The position numbers and the translations under genes were made by a program. Shown here piece after piece: positions 34,819 through 47,200 of a stretch of 64,000 nucleotides of DNA (positions are counted from its first letter, which is position 1; the number at the start of each line of letters is the position of its first letter). This stretch comes from Adenanthera pavonina (taxonomy: Eukaryota; Streptophyta; Magnoliopsida; Fabales; Fabaceae). Below the pieces are notes generated by a model that saw nothing but the letters and a program-made list of their open reading frames with translations, had not been told where the DNA came from and did no database searches. The stretch covers positions 14,962,001 to 15,026,000 of the forward strand of contig JAIVEN010000013.1 in NCBI GenBank assembly GCA_026686845.1. Direction: 5' to 3'.

Positions 34819-35450
34819 ATTTAAGTCTCTAAAAATAGCTTAAAACATTTTATACATGGGAAAAATGTAAAACCGAGCTTTGATCATGCCAATTAGTATA
34901 GTAATTTCTGTGAAATTTACTGATCATATGGTCATTTTCCAGTTTTCTAGTTTTCTAACTTTGAATTTGGAAATTCATAATAAATCTTTTACTTAACCAA
35001 TTCAGGTGTTGTTTTGCTTTTAGAAAGCCCTTTATGTCTACTGTCTAGGCATATATACTTCTTAGATTTTTACCCTATTTTGATGAAACTTGCTCTATTT
35101 AACCAAACATTATCCAAATTAGACAGATTTGGGTATAACTTGTCAAAACAACTTTTATAACATAATTACAATACTATAACTGGTTCTTAGTCCATACTTA
35201 ACATTTCAATGAGCTTAAAGGAACATAATAACATTAAGGTACAGATTTAAAAGTGCATATAAAATTTTACACAACATTTCAAAGTATAATATCAAAGCTT
35301 GAGTAATAAAATCAAGCATTATTTTCCTCTTGTTTCTCCTTAGCTTTCTTGACATCCTTGCCATAACTTGTGCCTAACATATTAATACCTTGGGTGATGA
35401 GACTATAACAATCTTAGTAACATTGAGTTGATCTTGCAAGCTCGAAATAT
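34819..35450 (-). repeat. Family-G LTR fragment in reverse orientation
   Basis: Read on minus, this matches the part of the 41508-43176 fragment around 42330-43030 (shared AGAAAGCTAAGGAGAAA, ATGGCAAAGATGTCAAG-like and GTTATGCACAAGTTATGGC-like blocks). It ends abruptly at about 35450 where plus-strand gag sequence begins, so the junction is a rearrangement or nested insertion. Confidence 0.5.
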
Positions 35451-35454
35451 ACCC

Positions 35455-36050
35455 TTGACATGGGAATTATTCTTCAGATTTTTCTATGATAAATACTTTC
35501 CTGGTCAGTTAGGGATGAGAAAGAAGCTGAGTTTATTAAGCATCGACAAACTAAGTATCAGTCCATAGATAAGTATGTAGCCACATCCATTTAGCTATCT
35601 GAATACTTCACCTATTTACAACAGCATGATGATGAGAGTAGAAGACTGAGATGCTGTAAAGAGGTCTAAAGCTAGCCATTAGGGAAAGGGTAGCCCTAAT
35701 GCAAATCAGACATTTCAATCACTAGTAAAGGTTAGCAGAATCACAAAAAATAATTTGAACCATCAAAGTCTTATAGTTGCTGCCGAGGAAGGTGAAACAA
35801 GCAGAAAGAAAATGAAGCCATGGGACAATAGTAGCAGGAAAGGTAGAAAGGGAGGTAGGAAAGGAGGATGTTATATGCAAAGAAATGCCTTAGTCTATGC
35901 ACAGTGCAAAAAGACTTATGGTGGGAGACCATGTTTAGCTGGGCCAAATGTTTGTTTCCAATATGGCAAAACTGGACACTTCACGAGAGATTGCAATATG
36001 GTGGCTAGATCCAAACCCCAAGCACAAAGAAGGGTCTTTGCTCTTACTTA
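35455..36050 (+). pseudogene. Ty3/gypsy gag C-terminal part with CCHC knuckle
   Basis: Frame-shifted reading gives YDKYFPGQ and EKEAEFIKHRQTKYQSIDK (about 35485-35580), the conserved gypsy gag pattern KYFP...EAEF..LRQG..SV..Y. Further on an open frame (35755-36051) ends with CKKTYGGRPCLAGPNVCF and QYGKTGHFTRDC: the spacing is that of a CCHC knuckle in which the second Cys is now Tyr (C-F-Q-Y). The N-terminal half of gag is missing because the element is truncated at about 35450. Confidence 0.75.
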
Positions 36051-36109
36051 GCAAGAGGCCCAACAGTCACTTGATTTGATTAAATGTATGATTAAAGTAA
36101 ATGATTATC

Positions 36110-36485
36110 TTGTACATGCCTTATTCGACTGAGTTGCTAGTCATTTATTTATATTCTATGACGGTGCTAAAAGGTTGGATTTGATCATAACTATGTTACC
36201 TTATGATTTACATGTTTCTACCCCTACCAGTAACAAAGCCATTACCTCCCATGTCTATTTAAATTCTATTGTCCAATATAGTCAATGTTGTACCATATTG
36301 GACCTAATATACATGTTTTTTCTAGATATAGATGTTATAATTGGCATGAGTTGGCTCTTTGCAAATAATATTCTCCTAAATTGTGAAAATAAGACCTTAA
36401 TCCTGCCAGCCCCTAAAAGTGTTCCATGTGATGGGGTTAAGTTATACGTTAAGGTCAAAATAAGAAAGGATGAATGGGGCAACTA
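36110..36485 (+). pseudogene. Ty3/gypsy aspartic protease relic
   Basis: A readable frame from 36175 shows DLDVI-type sequence (here DIDVIIGMSWL) followed by NNILLNCENKTLILPAP, the second conserved block of plant gypsy proteases (D-V-I-L-G-M-D-W-L...I-D). The catalytic Asp side upstream reads ALFDxVASHLF at about 36118-36150, with a stop in place of the usual Cys/Ser and Val for Thr. It is not functional. Confidence 0.75.
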
Positions 36486-37313
36486 ATGCATGATTTGAAG
36501 AAGAAAGTTAGATAAAAGTTCATTGCCTCTATAAAGAGGGTTAGTTAATGTATTTATGAGGACTAAGTTACGAAGTATGAGCCTAAGGTATTTGAATAGT
36601 GGCAGACAATTAGGGAACTATGAGACCTTAAGATAGTTGATTATTAGGCTTGGAATAAAATCTAGCTATGGAAAGAAAGTTTTTGGCCGGAAGAACTCAT
36701 AGGAATGTATGAACAAAATCCTCCAAAGGTCACCAAGGCTTAGGTAGCCCTTGAGGAGAAGTCTAATTGAGCAAGAATGAATAATGATGAGAGGCAGAAA
36801 GCTAGATTCTATCTGAACTAGCAAGAGACTTTTGAAAGGATAAGAAGTTTCCCTCAAGATGTCAGATCACGAATTTACCTTGGCCAAGCAGTTAAAAAGG
36901 TTAAGTATGAGAACAGACAGAGTAGATATGTTAGGGAGAAAAAAGAGTTAATAACCATTGCTTTGATATCATTAAGACTCTAACCCACGAAAGCCAATAG
37001 ATTCTAATGACTATGATAAGCTAAGCAAAGTATAGGGTTCATGGTATATTTTCACATAAAGGCATAATGGTGAATTGGACCTCTAAATTAGCAAAAGAAA
37101 AAGTAAAGAATAAGGAAGAAGTATAAGTATGAATAATGAACAAAACTGAGAATGGTGATGAGATGCCATTATAAGATATCATACCAGTTGTTAAAAGAAA
37201 AGATAGAAGTAGTGGTTGGATAGAGGTCATGCAGATAAGTTATGGCTTAAGGAAGCTTATTGCCACATTCTCTAAGTCCAATAATGGCATAAGTGTAGTA
37301 GAAGTATTTCATA

Positions 37314-37365
37314 GTTAAGCATGCTTAAGTGAGGGAAATTCTAGGATGGGTGACCTACCAGGAAG
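37314..37365 (+). other. 5S rRNA-like internal-promoter segment inside family-G element
   Basis: GTTAAGCATGCTTAAGTGAG, then CTAGGATGGGTGACCT and CAGGAAG align without gaps to the box A, intermediate element and box C of plant 5S rRNA. By eye 41 of 52 positions match. The 16-base box C core is identical. The equivalent copy is at 1537-1588. The 5' and 3' thirds of the 5S gene are not recognisable. Confidence 0.75.
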
Positions 37366-38685
37366 CATGATAAAGATGTGAGAAGTAAGAAAGGAAAGAT
37401 ATGCCAATAGTTAAATAAGAGCACTATGAATCATGATGATACCAATTAAGTCTTTCCAAGGCACATGCTAGACTACATGAATAGAAGTATAAGCAGTTCA
37501 ATTATGGTTCTCACGAATGATGTGCTAAAATACTCCAAATCTATAAAGGGGCACGAAAGATAAATGAGAATTTTTGAAACGTTGTGAATAAAAGCAATGA
37601 CTTGTTAAATTCAGTGAATGTAGCTCATGAAAGTATGGTTGGCAGGTCACAAAATCTCCCATAGGATCGCAATAAATCCTAATAAAGCAAGTAAGATTAT
37701 GAAGTGGGAGAGACTGAAAGCCGTAATGAAATTAGAAATTTTCTAAGTTTAGCAAAGATGTTATGAAAGATTTCTCTCAAATTGTTTTACTACTTGATTA
37801 GAAAAGAAAGCTTTTTATGGGAAAGAAATTATGAAATGAGTTTTTATAAACTAAAAAAGCAAAACCTCCTTCCCTGAGTTAATAATTCCTGATCCAAAGA
37901 ATGATTTATGTGTTTTATGGCAGCCAAAGTAAGTATGGATCATGGTTTGAATAATGTAATAAGGTTGAGTTAAGGATAGTAGCCTATGTTTTATATGATA
38001 GATTTTATGCAAAGCATGTTCTCACATATAACAGTGGTCAGTAATGCTCTCAAGGTACGAGGTTACTATAACTATGGTACCACCATAGAAGTATTTTGAG
38101 ACCATAAAAGCCTCAAGTGACTATGACATAAGAGAACAGTGGACTTGAGGTAAAGAAAAGAGCATAAAAAAGAAGATTGAGAAGATCTTTTAAGTGCCAT
38201 TTAGGCAAAGCTAATGAGTGAGCTTATGCGCCAGCAGAAAGGTTATTCATGTAGTTAGGTTAAAGCTATGAAAAATAAAAGAAACAAATGACATCAAGTG
38301 CCAATAGAAAGATTATACTACTCTTGAAGTAAGGATAAGTATATTATATGGAAGTTTTCAATACCCCTAAGGTAAGGTAAGTCTAGGATGTCTTCAACAT
38401 TTCCCAACTTCAAAGCACTAGCTAGACCTTTCAAATATTGTGAATTAGTGAATGATACCAGAGTATAATGTTGACTTCTAAGTCAAGCAAATAAGAAATA
38501 AAGTATTCCTATGGTTAAAAATGTTCACGAAGTTGTGGCGTCACTCTTACTGCACATGGAGAATTGGAATATTATATTATTTTGAGGTAGAAAATCCTAG
38601 GAATCAACTTATGTTGGCTACACAAGTGTAAAGTGATTTTGGGAAGCAATTATGGTGTTGAATAAGGTGCTGAATAACAGGAAAA

Positions 38686-41507
38686 TGTAATATCTCTAAT
38701 TTTACTGGATATCATATAATGTAAAGTAAAAAGGTGAAGGATCACAAAAAAATGTGTAGGGAATTATAGAAAATGGAAAGACGCAGAAACAGAGGAAAAC
38801 AAGTACAAATGACAAATTTCTATATTAGAACTAAAAAGAAAACAAATTATAATTTTGCTCTAAGAAAGAAGAATTTTTTTACAATTTAGTCCATAAAAGT
38901 TATGGATTAATATGATTTTGCTCCTAGGAATAAATTTTTTTGCAAGTTAGTCCTTTGAAGGAAGGAGAAGTCAGGATTCATGTGTAAAGAAGTTTTGAAA
39001 AAAATTACTGTTAATGACAAAAAAATTTCAAAAACTATAAATTTACCTCGAGTTAAGGGTATTTTTGTTAACATGAAAAATTATAATCAAAATAAAGCTT
39101 TCGATAAGCTAAGTCTAATGGAATACTATTTCTTGGGTATTAAGGTTTTATCATTAATATTTTACCTAATAAAGGTTAACTTAAACTGCAGAAAAAAGGT
39201 AGTACTAATTCAAGGATATTGAATGGACTTTGTTGAAATATATTTTGGGTCAAGATAATATTTTGGACCAAAAGTAATCTTTGAATAATTCTGTACTAAT
39301 TTAATTACAATTTCGGCAAAATTATTTAATCGGTATAGATAAATTTAATTGGTAAATGATATATTGGCCTATAAAAATTATTAAAGCAATTGTTGGTTAA
39401 AAAGGAAGGAAAACCACATCTGAAATATTGATTAGGGACATCAAGGGAATTATGCTAATTGCTTTAATAAAGTAAGGCATAAAAGTTAACTAAAGTAGTT
39501 AATTAACCATCTAAATAGAGAGCTTGAGGGAGAGAAAGACATGAAGAAATAAGGAGAAAAGGATAATATAAGAAGCAAAATTTGGTTCTCCAAGTTTCAA
39601 GGCAAAATTCTATGACTACTAGTGTATGTATTCTTGGGTTTGAGAGAGTTTTCATAGAGCATTTCTTGCTATTTCTCCTTTGAAATTTTTGCCTAGAGAG
39701 AGAAAGTAAAGCCATAGAAAAACCAAACCATGAAAAGGGTTGTATAGGTCTTAAGATGCAAGGATATGCCATTGGATTGCAAGAAGCTTGAGTAATAATT
39801 TTTCTTTGATTTTTCAATATTTTTGGTCAGATTAAGGTTCAATATAGGAAGGGAATTTTATGATTTTAACCCAAAAAAAGATTTCTTAGGTCCAAAAATG
39901 GTAGAAACAAGTGTGCTATACAATAAAAACCTAAAGGAAATCAAAGTGAAAAGTTTTGCACACTTCGTGAATGAGGTCATGCAATCAATGGATTATGACC
40001 TTGTTTTATGATGTTATAGGATTCTGATAAGTGTTGGGAGATTAAAGAAAGAGTGTATGAAGTTTGAAAATATTTGGAAAGCCCAAGGGTAATTTACTAA
40101 CATAATCTTGCATTTGTTATATAGTTTGCAATGATTTTGATGTTATGCCAAATGATTGTAATGATGTATTATGATGTTTTGTTGATATTTACTAAGTCAT
40201 TGAAGGGGTTGTGACCCCAAGATGTCCGAAATACAAGGAAAAACTCTATCCAATTTTCTACAAAATATTTGAGGATAAATGATTTTAAATGTTTGAATGA
40301 TAATTTGATGATGTATGCTTGCATTATGTGATGATATATTTGCTTGATTGGTAGTAACAACTGAGATTCTTTGAATCTCATCCTCCCTAAATGACTAACC
40401 ATGCTGGGGAAAGATCATGAAAAAGGCCAAAGAAGGAGCAAGAGGAGTAAAGAAGGCAATGATGGGCAAATTGACTTTACAAGTTCTAAAGCTATGTTAT
40501 GAAAATGTGAATCAATTTATATGTTGGATGTAAACTCTATTATGATGCATGATCATGTCCCTTGAAATCTTGTTATAATGTTATGTGTGGATTTGGTACA
40601 AGAAATGGCCATATATGCATGTGATGATATTATTTTGCAAAGCTAAAGGATAGATATGAACATTTCGACCTATGCATAGTAATTCTAAAACTGTTTAGGC
40701 AAAATGAGAAATTAGGTATGAATGTTATATATGGTCTTAAAGTATACAGATAGAGATTAAAATTGGTCTAAATATCACCTAATTTGATGTGTGTATGAAT
40801 TAATATGAATTTTCAAATTTAGGGTTTAGAATAGGGCAACGTTGGAAGACTGAAAGTCTTGAACATAGGTATTGGAAAATTCAAAAGGGAATATGAAATT
40901 ATATAGAACTCCAAATTTTTAGTGGTTTCCATATATCAAAACATCTATTTTCTAGTTTAATATGCCGCTGATTTGGAAGTAATTGGAATTGTATATTAAG
41001 AGAAATGAAAGTTTTCCCAAAACTATTCCAGTAGAAACTGAATTCTGACCCTTGAAGGTTTAATTCAATGCTATGCCCTATACAAGTTGAATAAATATAG
41101 ACACAGAGTTTTTCCATGACATAAAGTATGCACTATTTGGCTCAGAATAGAAGGATATGTGATTTTTCAAATTTATGGTTAGAATCAAGAATTCTTAGAA
41201 ATGATCAAATCTATAGTACTTTTAGGAAGAGTAAATTGTACAAATTGGTCCAGTGTTTGCTCTGTTCTTGTGGAGAATCTTTTTTTCTATTTTTAGAGAC
41301 TTGAATCACTATGATCTAAATTTTTTAGATTTAGTTATGAATTTTCAAAGTTTGTTAGGTAAAATGGAAATAGCATTATAAACAGTAGATGAGAATTAAG
41401 AAAAATTCTGTTTTTGAAATTAAATTGATTTAAGCTTCTCTTCAAGCTCATTTAGACACTAAAATGATCCAATACATGGGAAATGAGCCCTGATAAAAGG
41501 TGTTACA
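38686..41507 (+). repeat. 3' LTR of family-G element (2.8 kb)
   Basis: It starts TGTAATATCTC right after the internal region and ends GGTGTTACA at 41507. It shares with the solo LTR at 7838 the ATGTCCGAAATA-like, AATCTCATCC-like and GGAAATGAGCCCTGA blocks in the same order. The 5' LTR partner is missing, so the element is truncated. Confidence 0.75.
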
Positions 41508-43176
41508 AAAAAGAGAGCTCAAAAACTTGCACAAGAAAGATGGAAGAAGGCATGAGAAAGAGAGAAGAAAAAGAGAAGGGAAAGCTTGAAGAATTGCAAA
41601 CAAGTCTAAGGTAAGCTTTCCTATGTGTCCAAGCTAGTTCTTCAAGTAGTTTAGCATGGTTTCATGGAGTTCTTCTCCCCTCCTTCTCAAGTCCAAATTT
41701 TGGCCATGGTAAGGGTTGAGGGAGGAAGTGTTTCTTTGCAAGAAAACTATGAGAAAACATGAGGAAGTTCAAGAAAAGCAAGATTTCATGAGTTTTGAGA
41801 AAGGTTGCAAGGAAATTCCTCTTTTCCCTTGAACAGGTGATTTTTGGACAGACCATAGGAAGAGGAAGGAGTGAGATTTTCATGAAAATAATGCTCAAAA
41901 TGGATTCCTCATGGTGAGATTCCAAAGAGACAAGTGATGGCTTCAAGAAAAAGCTTAAGATAAAGAAAATAGCATTTTAGGGTTTAATTGATACTTTATA
42001 AGGAAACCCCTAGAATCAGTTAAGTGAGTATTTGGTGATGTTTTAGGGTTTGTAAAAGCCTAATAATCTCCTCAAAAGGGTGGAAGCAAAAGGTATTACA
42101 AGGGAAAGCAACTAAGGTAGCAAAGTTCTCATTTCTTGCACTTTATTATCTTACTATGCCTTAAAGTGCTTTATTATGTGCCATATTGTTTACTTAATAA
42201 TTGATGATTGTTTTGGCTATTTGAATAAGAGGGATTTGTGCTCAGGATGCCCATTTTCTAAGCTATTGTACTGGCAAAATTTTTATGAACTATATAGCAT
42301 TATATGATTTATTATGGCTCATGTGAAGCTTTTATGGCTTGCTTGATAACATTAATTATGTGTGAAATGTGACTTGCTATTGAGATTGTTATAATCTCAC
42401 CACCCCAAGTATTAACATGTTATGCACAAGTTATGGCAAAGATGTCAAGAAAGCTAAGGAGAAAGAAGAAGAGAATGATGCTTGACTTTATGTTTCAAGC
42501 TTTGATCCTAAATTTTGAAATAGTGTAAAATGATGTACATGCTTTTAGATATGTACCTCAGTGCTATTATGTCTCTTTGAGCATTATAAGATGTTAGGTA
42601 TGGATTTGGAAAAAAGAATGATGATGTAAAAGTGTTATGAAATGTATTTTGCTAAGCTTTGGATGGAAATACTCAATTTAGACACCCTAATAGTAAAGTA
42701 GGTACTACTTACATGAAACAATGCATAATGTATAAGTGTCATATATGCATTGAAAATAGACAAAATAAGCTTTTCAAAGGCCAAAGAGCACCTAATTTTG
42801 TTAAGTGTATGATTTATTATGAATTTATGAATTTAGTGTCAAAAATTTGAAAAAATAAGGGAATGACCAAATGAACAGTAAAACTATGGAATTTATTGTA
42901 TAAAATGGCTTGTTTAATGCTCTATTTCTTAATTTTCCCTTGTAAATAAGATTTTAAGATATTTTTAGAGACTTGATTAATGTTGATATAATTTTCTAGA
43001 ATTAATTATGAATTTTTAAAGTTGGTTGGTAAAATGGTATTACCAAATGAACAGTACCACTAAAATTTTTATTTTTCTGTTTTAGTTCCTCAAGTGATTC
43101 AAACTTTTAAATATGATCAAATGGACTTAAATGAAGTCTAAGACATGAAAGATAAAGTCTAAAGTTAAAGTGTTAC
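41508..43176 (+). repeat. Family-G LTR, 3' part
   Basis: It begins abruptly after the neighbouring LTR end, carries the LTR middle and end blocks (CAGGATGCCCATTTTCTAAG, TAATCTCACC, CCAAATGAACAGTA) and ends GTGTTACA at 43176. Two family-G LTR 3' ends therefore lie in tandem. The left part of this LTR may have been split off by insertion of the element at 35451-41507. Confidence 0.55.
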
Positions 43177-43177
43177 A

Positions 43178-44205
43178 CCTTAGAGTATTCCTCATGACTA
43201 GATTAGTATGCTTAGTGGACTAAGCCCTGATACTTAGTGACTAAGGGTGCTTTTTCAAAAACCCAGTTTAGGTGACTTGAAGCTTGTTGGACTAAGGAAT
43301 AACATTCTATATAGCTTAGTATTCTATCATTGAACTTAAGCTTATAGGATTCCTTAGATCAATAGTTTAGTCTACTATCCAGGATAACTTTTCACATCAT
43401 CCAGCTTGATCTGAGCCTCTAGAACTGAAGTCACTACTTGATAGTCAATTAAGGTCCCTGCCTTAGTAGACTAACCCAGTTCAACATTATGAGATATGCC
43501 AATGGCTAGTTGGCTTATTCCATTAACCTACCATGTTTAGTCAACTAAGCTCTAACATGCACTTAATACAGCAGGTGAACATTATATTCAGCTTAGTAAT
43601 AACTAGTTCTCATATCTAATGGCTGGATTTAGCTAATATATATATAAATATATGACCACATTTAAGCTTGTTAGGAAGATTATGAAGTATTATAGAGCCA
43701 ATATGATGTTATATTGATTCAAAGTCTTACCCACCATAGTGAGATAACTCCTTAAGCTACATTGTTTGTATGCACTCTTTAAAAGAGAGAATTTATCATT
43801 TGTAATGTTCTTTTCTTTGTGAAAGAGATTTTTCATGTGAGGTATTTTAGAGGGATTACTCAAGGTTAGGTTGTCTTGGGGGCATATTGTAATCACACCA
43901 GGAAATGTGTGGGAGAGTGACAAACTCAGTGATAGAGTTTGAGATGTATTAATACTTCACAAATTCCTAGATTGAACTTGTGGGATATAGTGAAAAATTT
44001 CAAGCAAGTTGCTTGGAGACTAGATGAGGCCAAGTAGTTAGGCCGAACCTAGGTAAATCTCTTATGCATTGCTTTTCCTTCATCTTTTCATCTTTTCCCC
44101 TATTTATCATTATTTGTGTGCTTCATATTAATACATTGGGTTGTTCTCAGCAAAGGCAAAAATTTTTTGACATACAATTCATCCCCCTCTTAGGTGATGG
44201 GCCAA
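43178..44205 (+). repeat. Family-S LTR, 3' part, with TTAGTCGACTAA-type palindromes
   Basis: The 3' end has CAATTCATCCCCCTCTTAGG, the family-S signature. Before it come the TATA region (about 43637-43652), CTTGTGGGATATAGTGAAAA and AGGCCGAACCTAGG (the last two shared with 31542-34818). The upstream tract 43190-43560 carries decayed CTTAGTNGACTAAG units (CTTAGTGGACTAAG, CTTAGTAGACTAA, TTTAGTCAACTAAG and others). The 5' part is missing or diverged. Confidence 0.55.
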
Positions 44206-44289
44206 TCTAAAAAAAGGGAAAATGATGATACATTCCTTTAATGTTACCCTTCAATTTTTTTTATTGATATCAAATACAGGGAGAGAAGA

Positions 44290-47200
44290 TGAAACAACCC
44301 CATTTTCATGTATGTATCTCATGACCATATAATGTTATGAATGATATGAAATTGTTTTGGATTAATTTATGATGTTTGGGAAAGCTTGGATATTTAATTA
44401 AGTATGTTTAAAGCCCAAAATATCCTAAAAATGTTAAAAATGGTCTTAAAAGGGAAAAATGGTTATTTTGCTAAAAAGTAAGGGCAAAATGGCCATTTAA
44501 TAGAAGAAGAGAGAGAAAATAATATCATAATGCTATGGTGCAAGTTAAAAGTATAAGTGATACTAGTTATATGGGCTTCGAGGGGAAATAGTACAAGTCC
44601 AGTAAAAAGCTGGTCCCACGTGAATAGTAAATACCGACCAAGTAAGATAAATAGTAAAAAATAAACAAGATGGTGGACCCCACATAAAAAAGTAAAGAGA
44701 AAAAGATAATGAGTCTCATAGATAAAGTAAATAGAAATGATACAAAGTATAAAAGAAAACCCAGATAAAATGTTTTCAAATCAGAGCTAACTAGATATGA
44801 TAAAGTGATAAAAAGTACATACTCACTTTTTTACTTCCTTGACCTAATTTCACTAGACCAAAATGCCCTCCACCACTTTCTCTCATGCTCCAAAATATCT
44901 AAGGGTAAATGGGTAAAAAGAAATAAACAATTGGAGGATAATTATATACCATTGGATCAAGAACCAATCTAAGGGCTAATATCCACCCACTTTTCCTATA
45001 AATATCCCTTTATCCCTCCACCCTCTTTGCTCATTTTGTAAGAAGCTTATGAGGCTTTAGAGAGAGAGAGGGAGGAAGGTGTGCTAGTAAGAGAAGGCAA
45101 AAGTGTGGCTTGTTAGGTTGGCTAGTCACCCAAGAGGGGGGATGAATTGGGTGACGTAAGATTTTCACCCATTTTGGATCTCAACTCAAATTCACTAGAT
45201 GTGCAGCAAAACAGGGATGAACAGAGAAAGTTAAGTGCAACAATTGAATAGAGAAGATAAAGAGCAATACACAGCAATTTATACTGGTTCATCCTAACCA
45301 TTTGACCTATGTCCAGTCCCCAAGCCACCACTTGGGATTTTTCATTATATCCCACATGTTTGATCCGGGCACCTATGAAACCTCAGTACATCTCATAAGT
45401 TTCAGTTGGCACTTGTAAAGTCACTCTTCCCACACCCTTGCAATGATGTGTAATACCCTTAGTGTTTCCTCACACTAAAATTCTACCCAAAAGTTTGTAG
45501 AAAAGAATAAATACATAATGAAAACTCTCTCTTAGAATAAATGATACATTGAAAGCTCACTCTATTGAGGTGGGTTTTTCAGAGAAAGTTGACACAGTAA
45601 GATTTTATGTATATGAACAATATTTTTACATAAACTCTCTTAAGATTATTTTTCATAAGTTCAAATGATGTTCTATTTATAGATTTATTAAGTAACTAGA
45701 TGTTAGACACAAGATCTATCCATTAGACACAAGTTCTAGTCGTTACTCTACAAAAAGAGTCGTTCAACTACTGCATTAAATGCGTCTGATCGAGGTTATG
45801 TGAATAACCTCCTCAAGTTATGTGAATAACGGGTGATCATTGACTCTTAGTTTCAACGTTAGACTTTCATTGTGTAAATAACCTAGCTAGGTTATGCGAA
45901 TAACGTTCATTCCAGAATGACTAATTTTCAGCTCAAGAACATTTTCATGAAAACCAACTTAGTTGTTCGAATAACGTCTCACAAACTTGGATACCTTTGA
46001 GGGTTATTAGAATAACCTGTTAGGATGTTATTCATTGTTCGGATAATGTTTAATCAGCATAAACTAAGTTTCTGAAAAATGTAGGTTATCAGGATAACCT
46101 TTTAAGATTATGCTGATAACGAATTTAACAGAAGAAGGTCCAAGAGTTTTATAACATACATTATGTGGATAATCTCCTTAGGTTATATGAATAACGGGCA
46201 GCACAAAATAAGTAATATTTACTGTTAAGCCCCTTATGCAAATAAGGTAAGCACCTTATCAGGAAATCGAACTAGATAGAAGCAAGGAAATGGTGCTGGC
46301 CTTCGTTATATGGATAATCTCAAACATTTTCTTGAAAATGAAGAGAAAACACTTAGAAACAACATTGAGATTAAGATTTTGTCCCTATAACTTCTGAATG
46401 TTATGTGCATAAGGTAAAACTTTTCATGAAAATCATTTTGAAAACATGAGCCAAACATAAAACTCATTTGTTAGCTATCATTTCTCAATTCTAACATATG
46501 CTAACATTATATTTACTTAATCTAACTCTTTTAAAACATATGGTAATAAGATTAAGTAATTTTCAAAGATTAAAATCATATCAAGACCTAAATGAAAACA
46601 AAATATACCTAGTAACTAGGTCTTCAAGTGTTAAGTTCCACTTCCACTTGGTCATTTTCTTCTTGGCATGCTCCCTTCTGATCTTTAATTATTGGAGCAT
46701 CCTTTGTGTTTTCCTTTCTTGAGTGAGACATGATATTGATTTCCATTTCTTTATTCCAATGCTCACTTTTCCTACTTAGATCATCCTACATTTAATATAT
46801 TTCACTTACAAACCAAGTAGTTAGTTCAATTTATGTGTCCAACTTATATTATTCATTGTAAAAGTACAGTGGATATATTTACACATAGCATGATATATGC
46901 ATTATAACCATAATTAAATACATGCTAATGCACATTTTACTTCTATAAAGAACATTATATATGTTAGACACATATGATACTTTTATTCCTTATTTCTCTA
47001 TATTTGTCATCATCAAAACTTATATTATATTAAACCTAACATGGCTGAGAAAGAGGGAGAGAAGGAAGGAGAGGAAGAGAGGAAGGAAAGGGAGGCTAGA
47101 GAAGGTCTTCAAGAGGTAAGCTTCTCCTAATTTCTTCTAGTATCTTTCTTCTTTCATTTAGCTTAAGGTTTAATGATGTTATAGGCTTCAATCAAGCTAA

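Larger units (their letters stand above)
35451..38685 (+). mobile_element. Internal region of second family-G gypsy-like element, truncated at 5'
   Basis: Plus-strand gag (35455-36050) and protease (36110-36485) are followed by about 2.2 kb without any reverse transcriptase, RNase H or integrase motif, and then the 3' LTR at 38686. The 2.2 kb tract aligns with 277-2600 of the opposite-strand copy, including the 5S-like segment, so it is a shared family feature and not a local deletion. One readable stretch (36715-36990) gives ERIRSFPQDVRSRIYLGQA and VREKKELITIALIS. I do not recognise it. Confidence 0.65.

Noticed and set aside
37314..37365. Functional 5S rRNA gene
   Set aside because: Only the central promoter region matches; the 5' and 3' thirds are absent and no terminator or 5S-type upstream region is visible.
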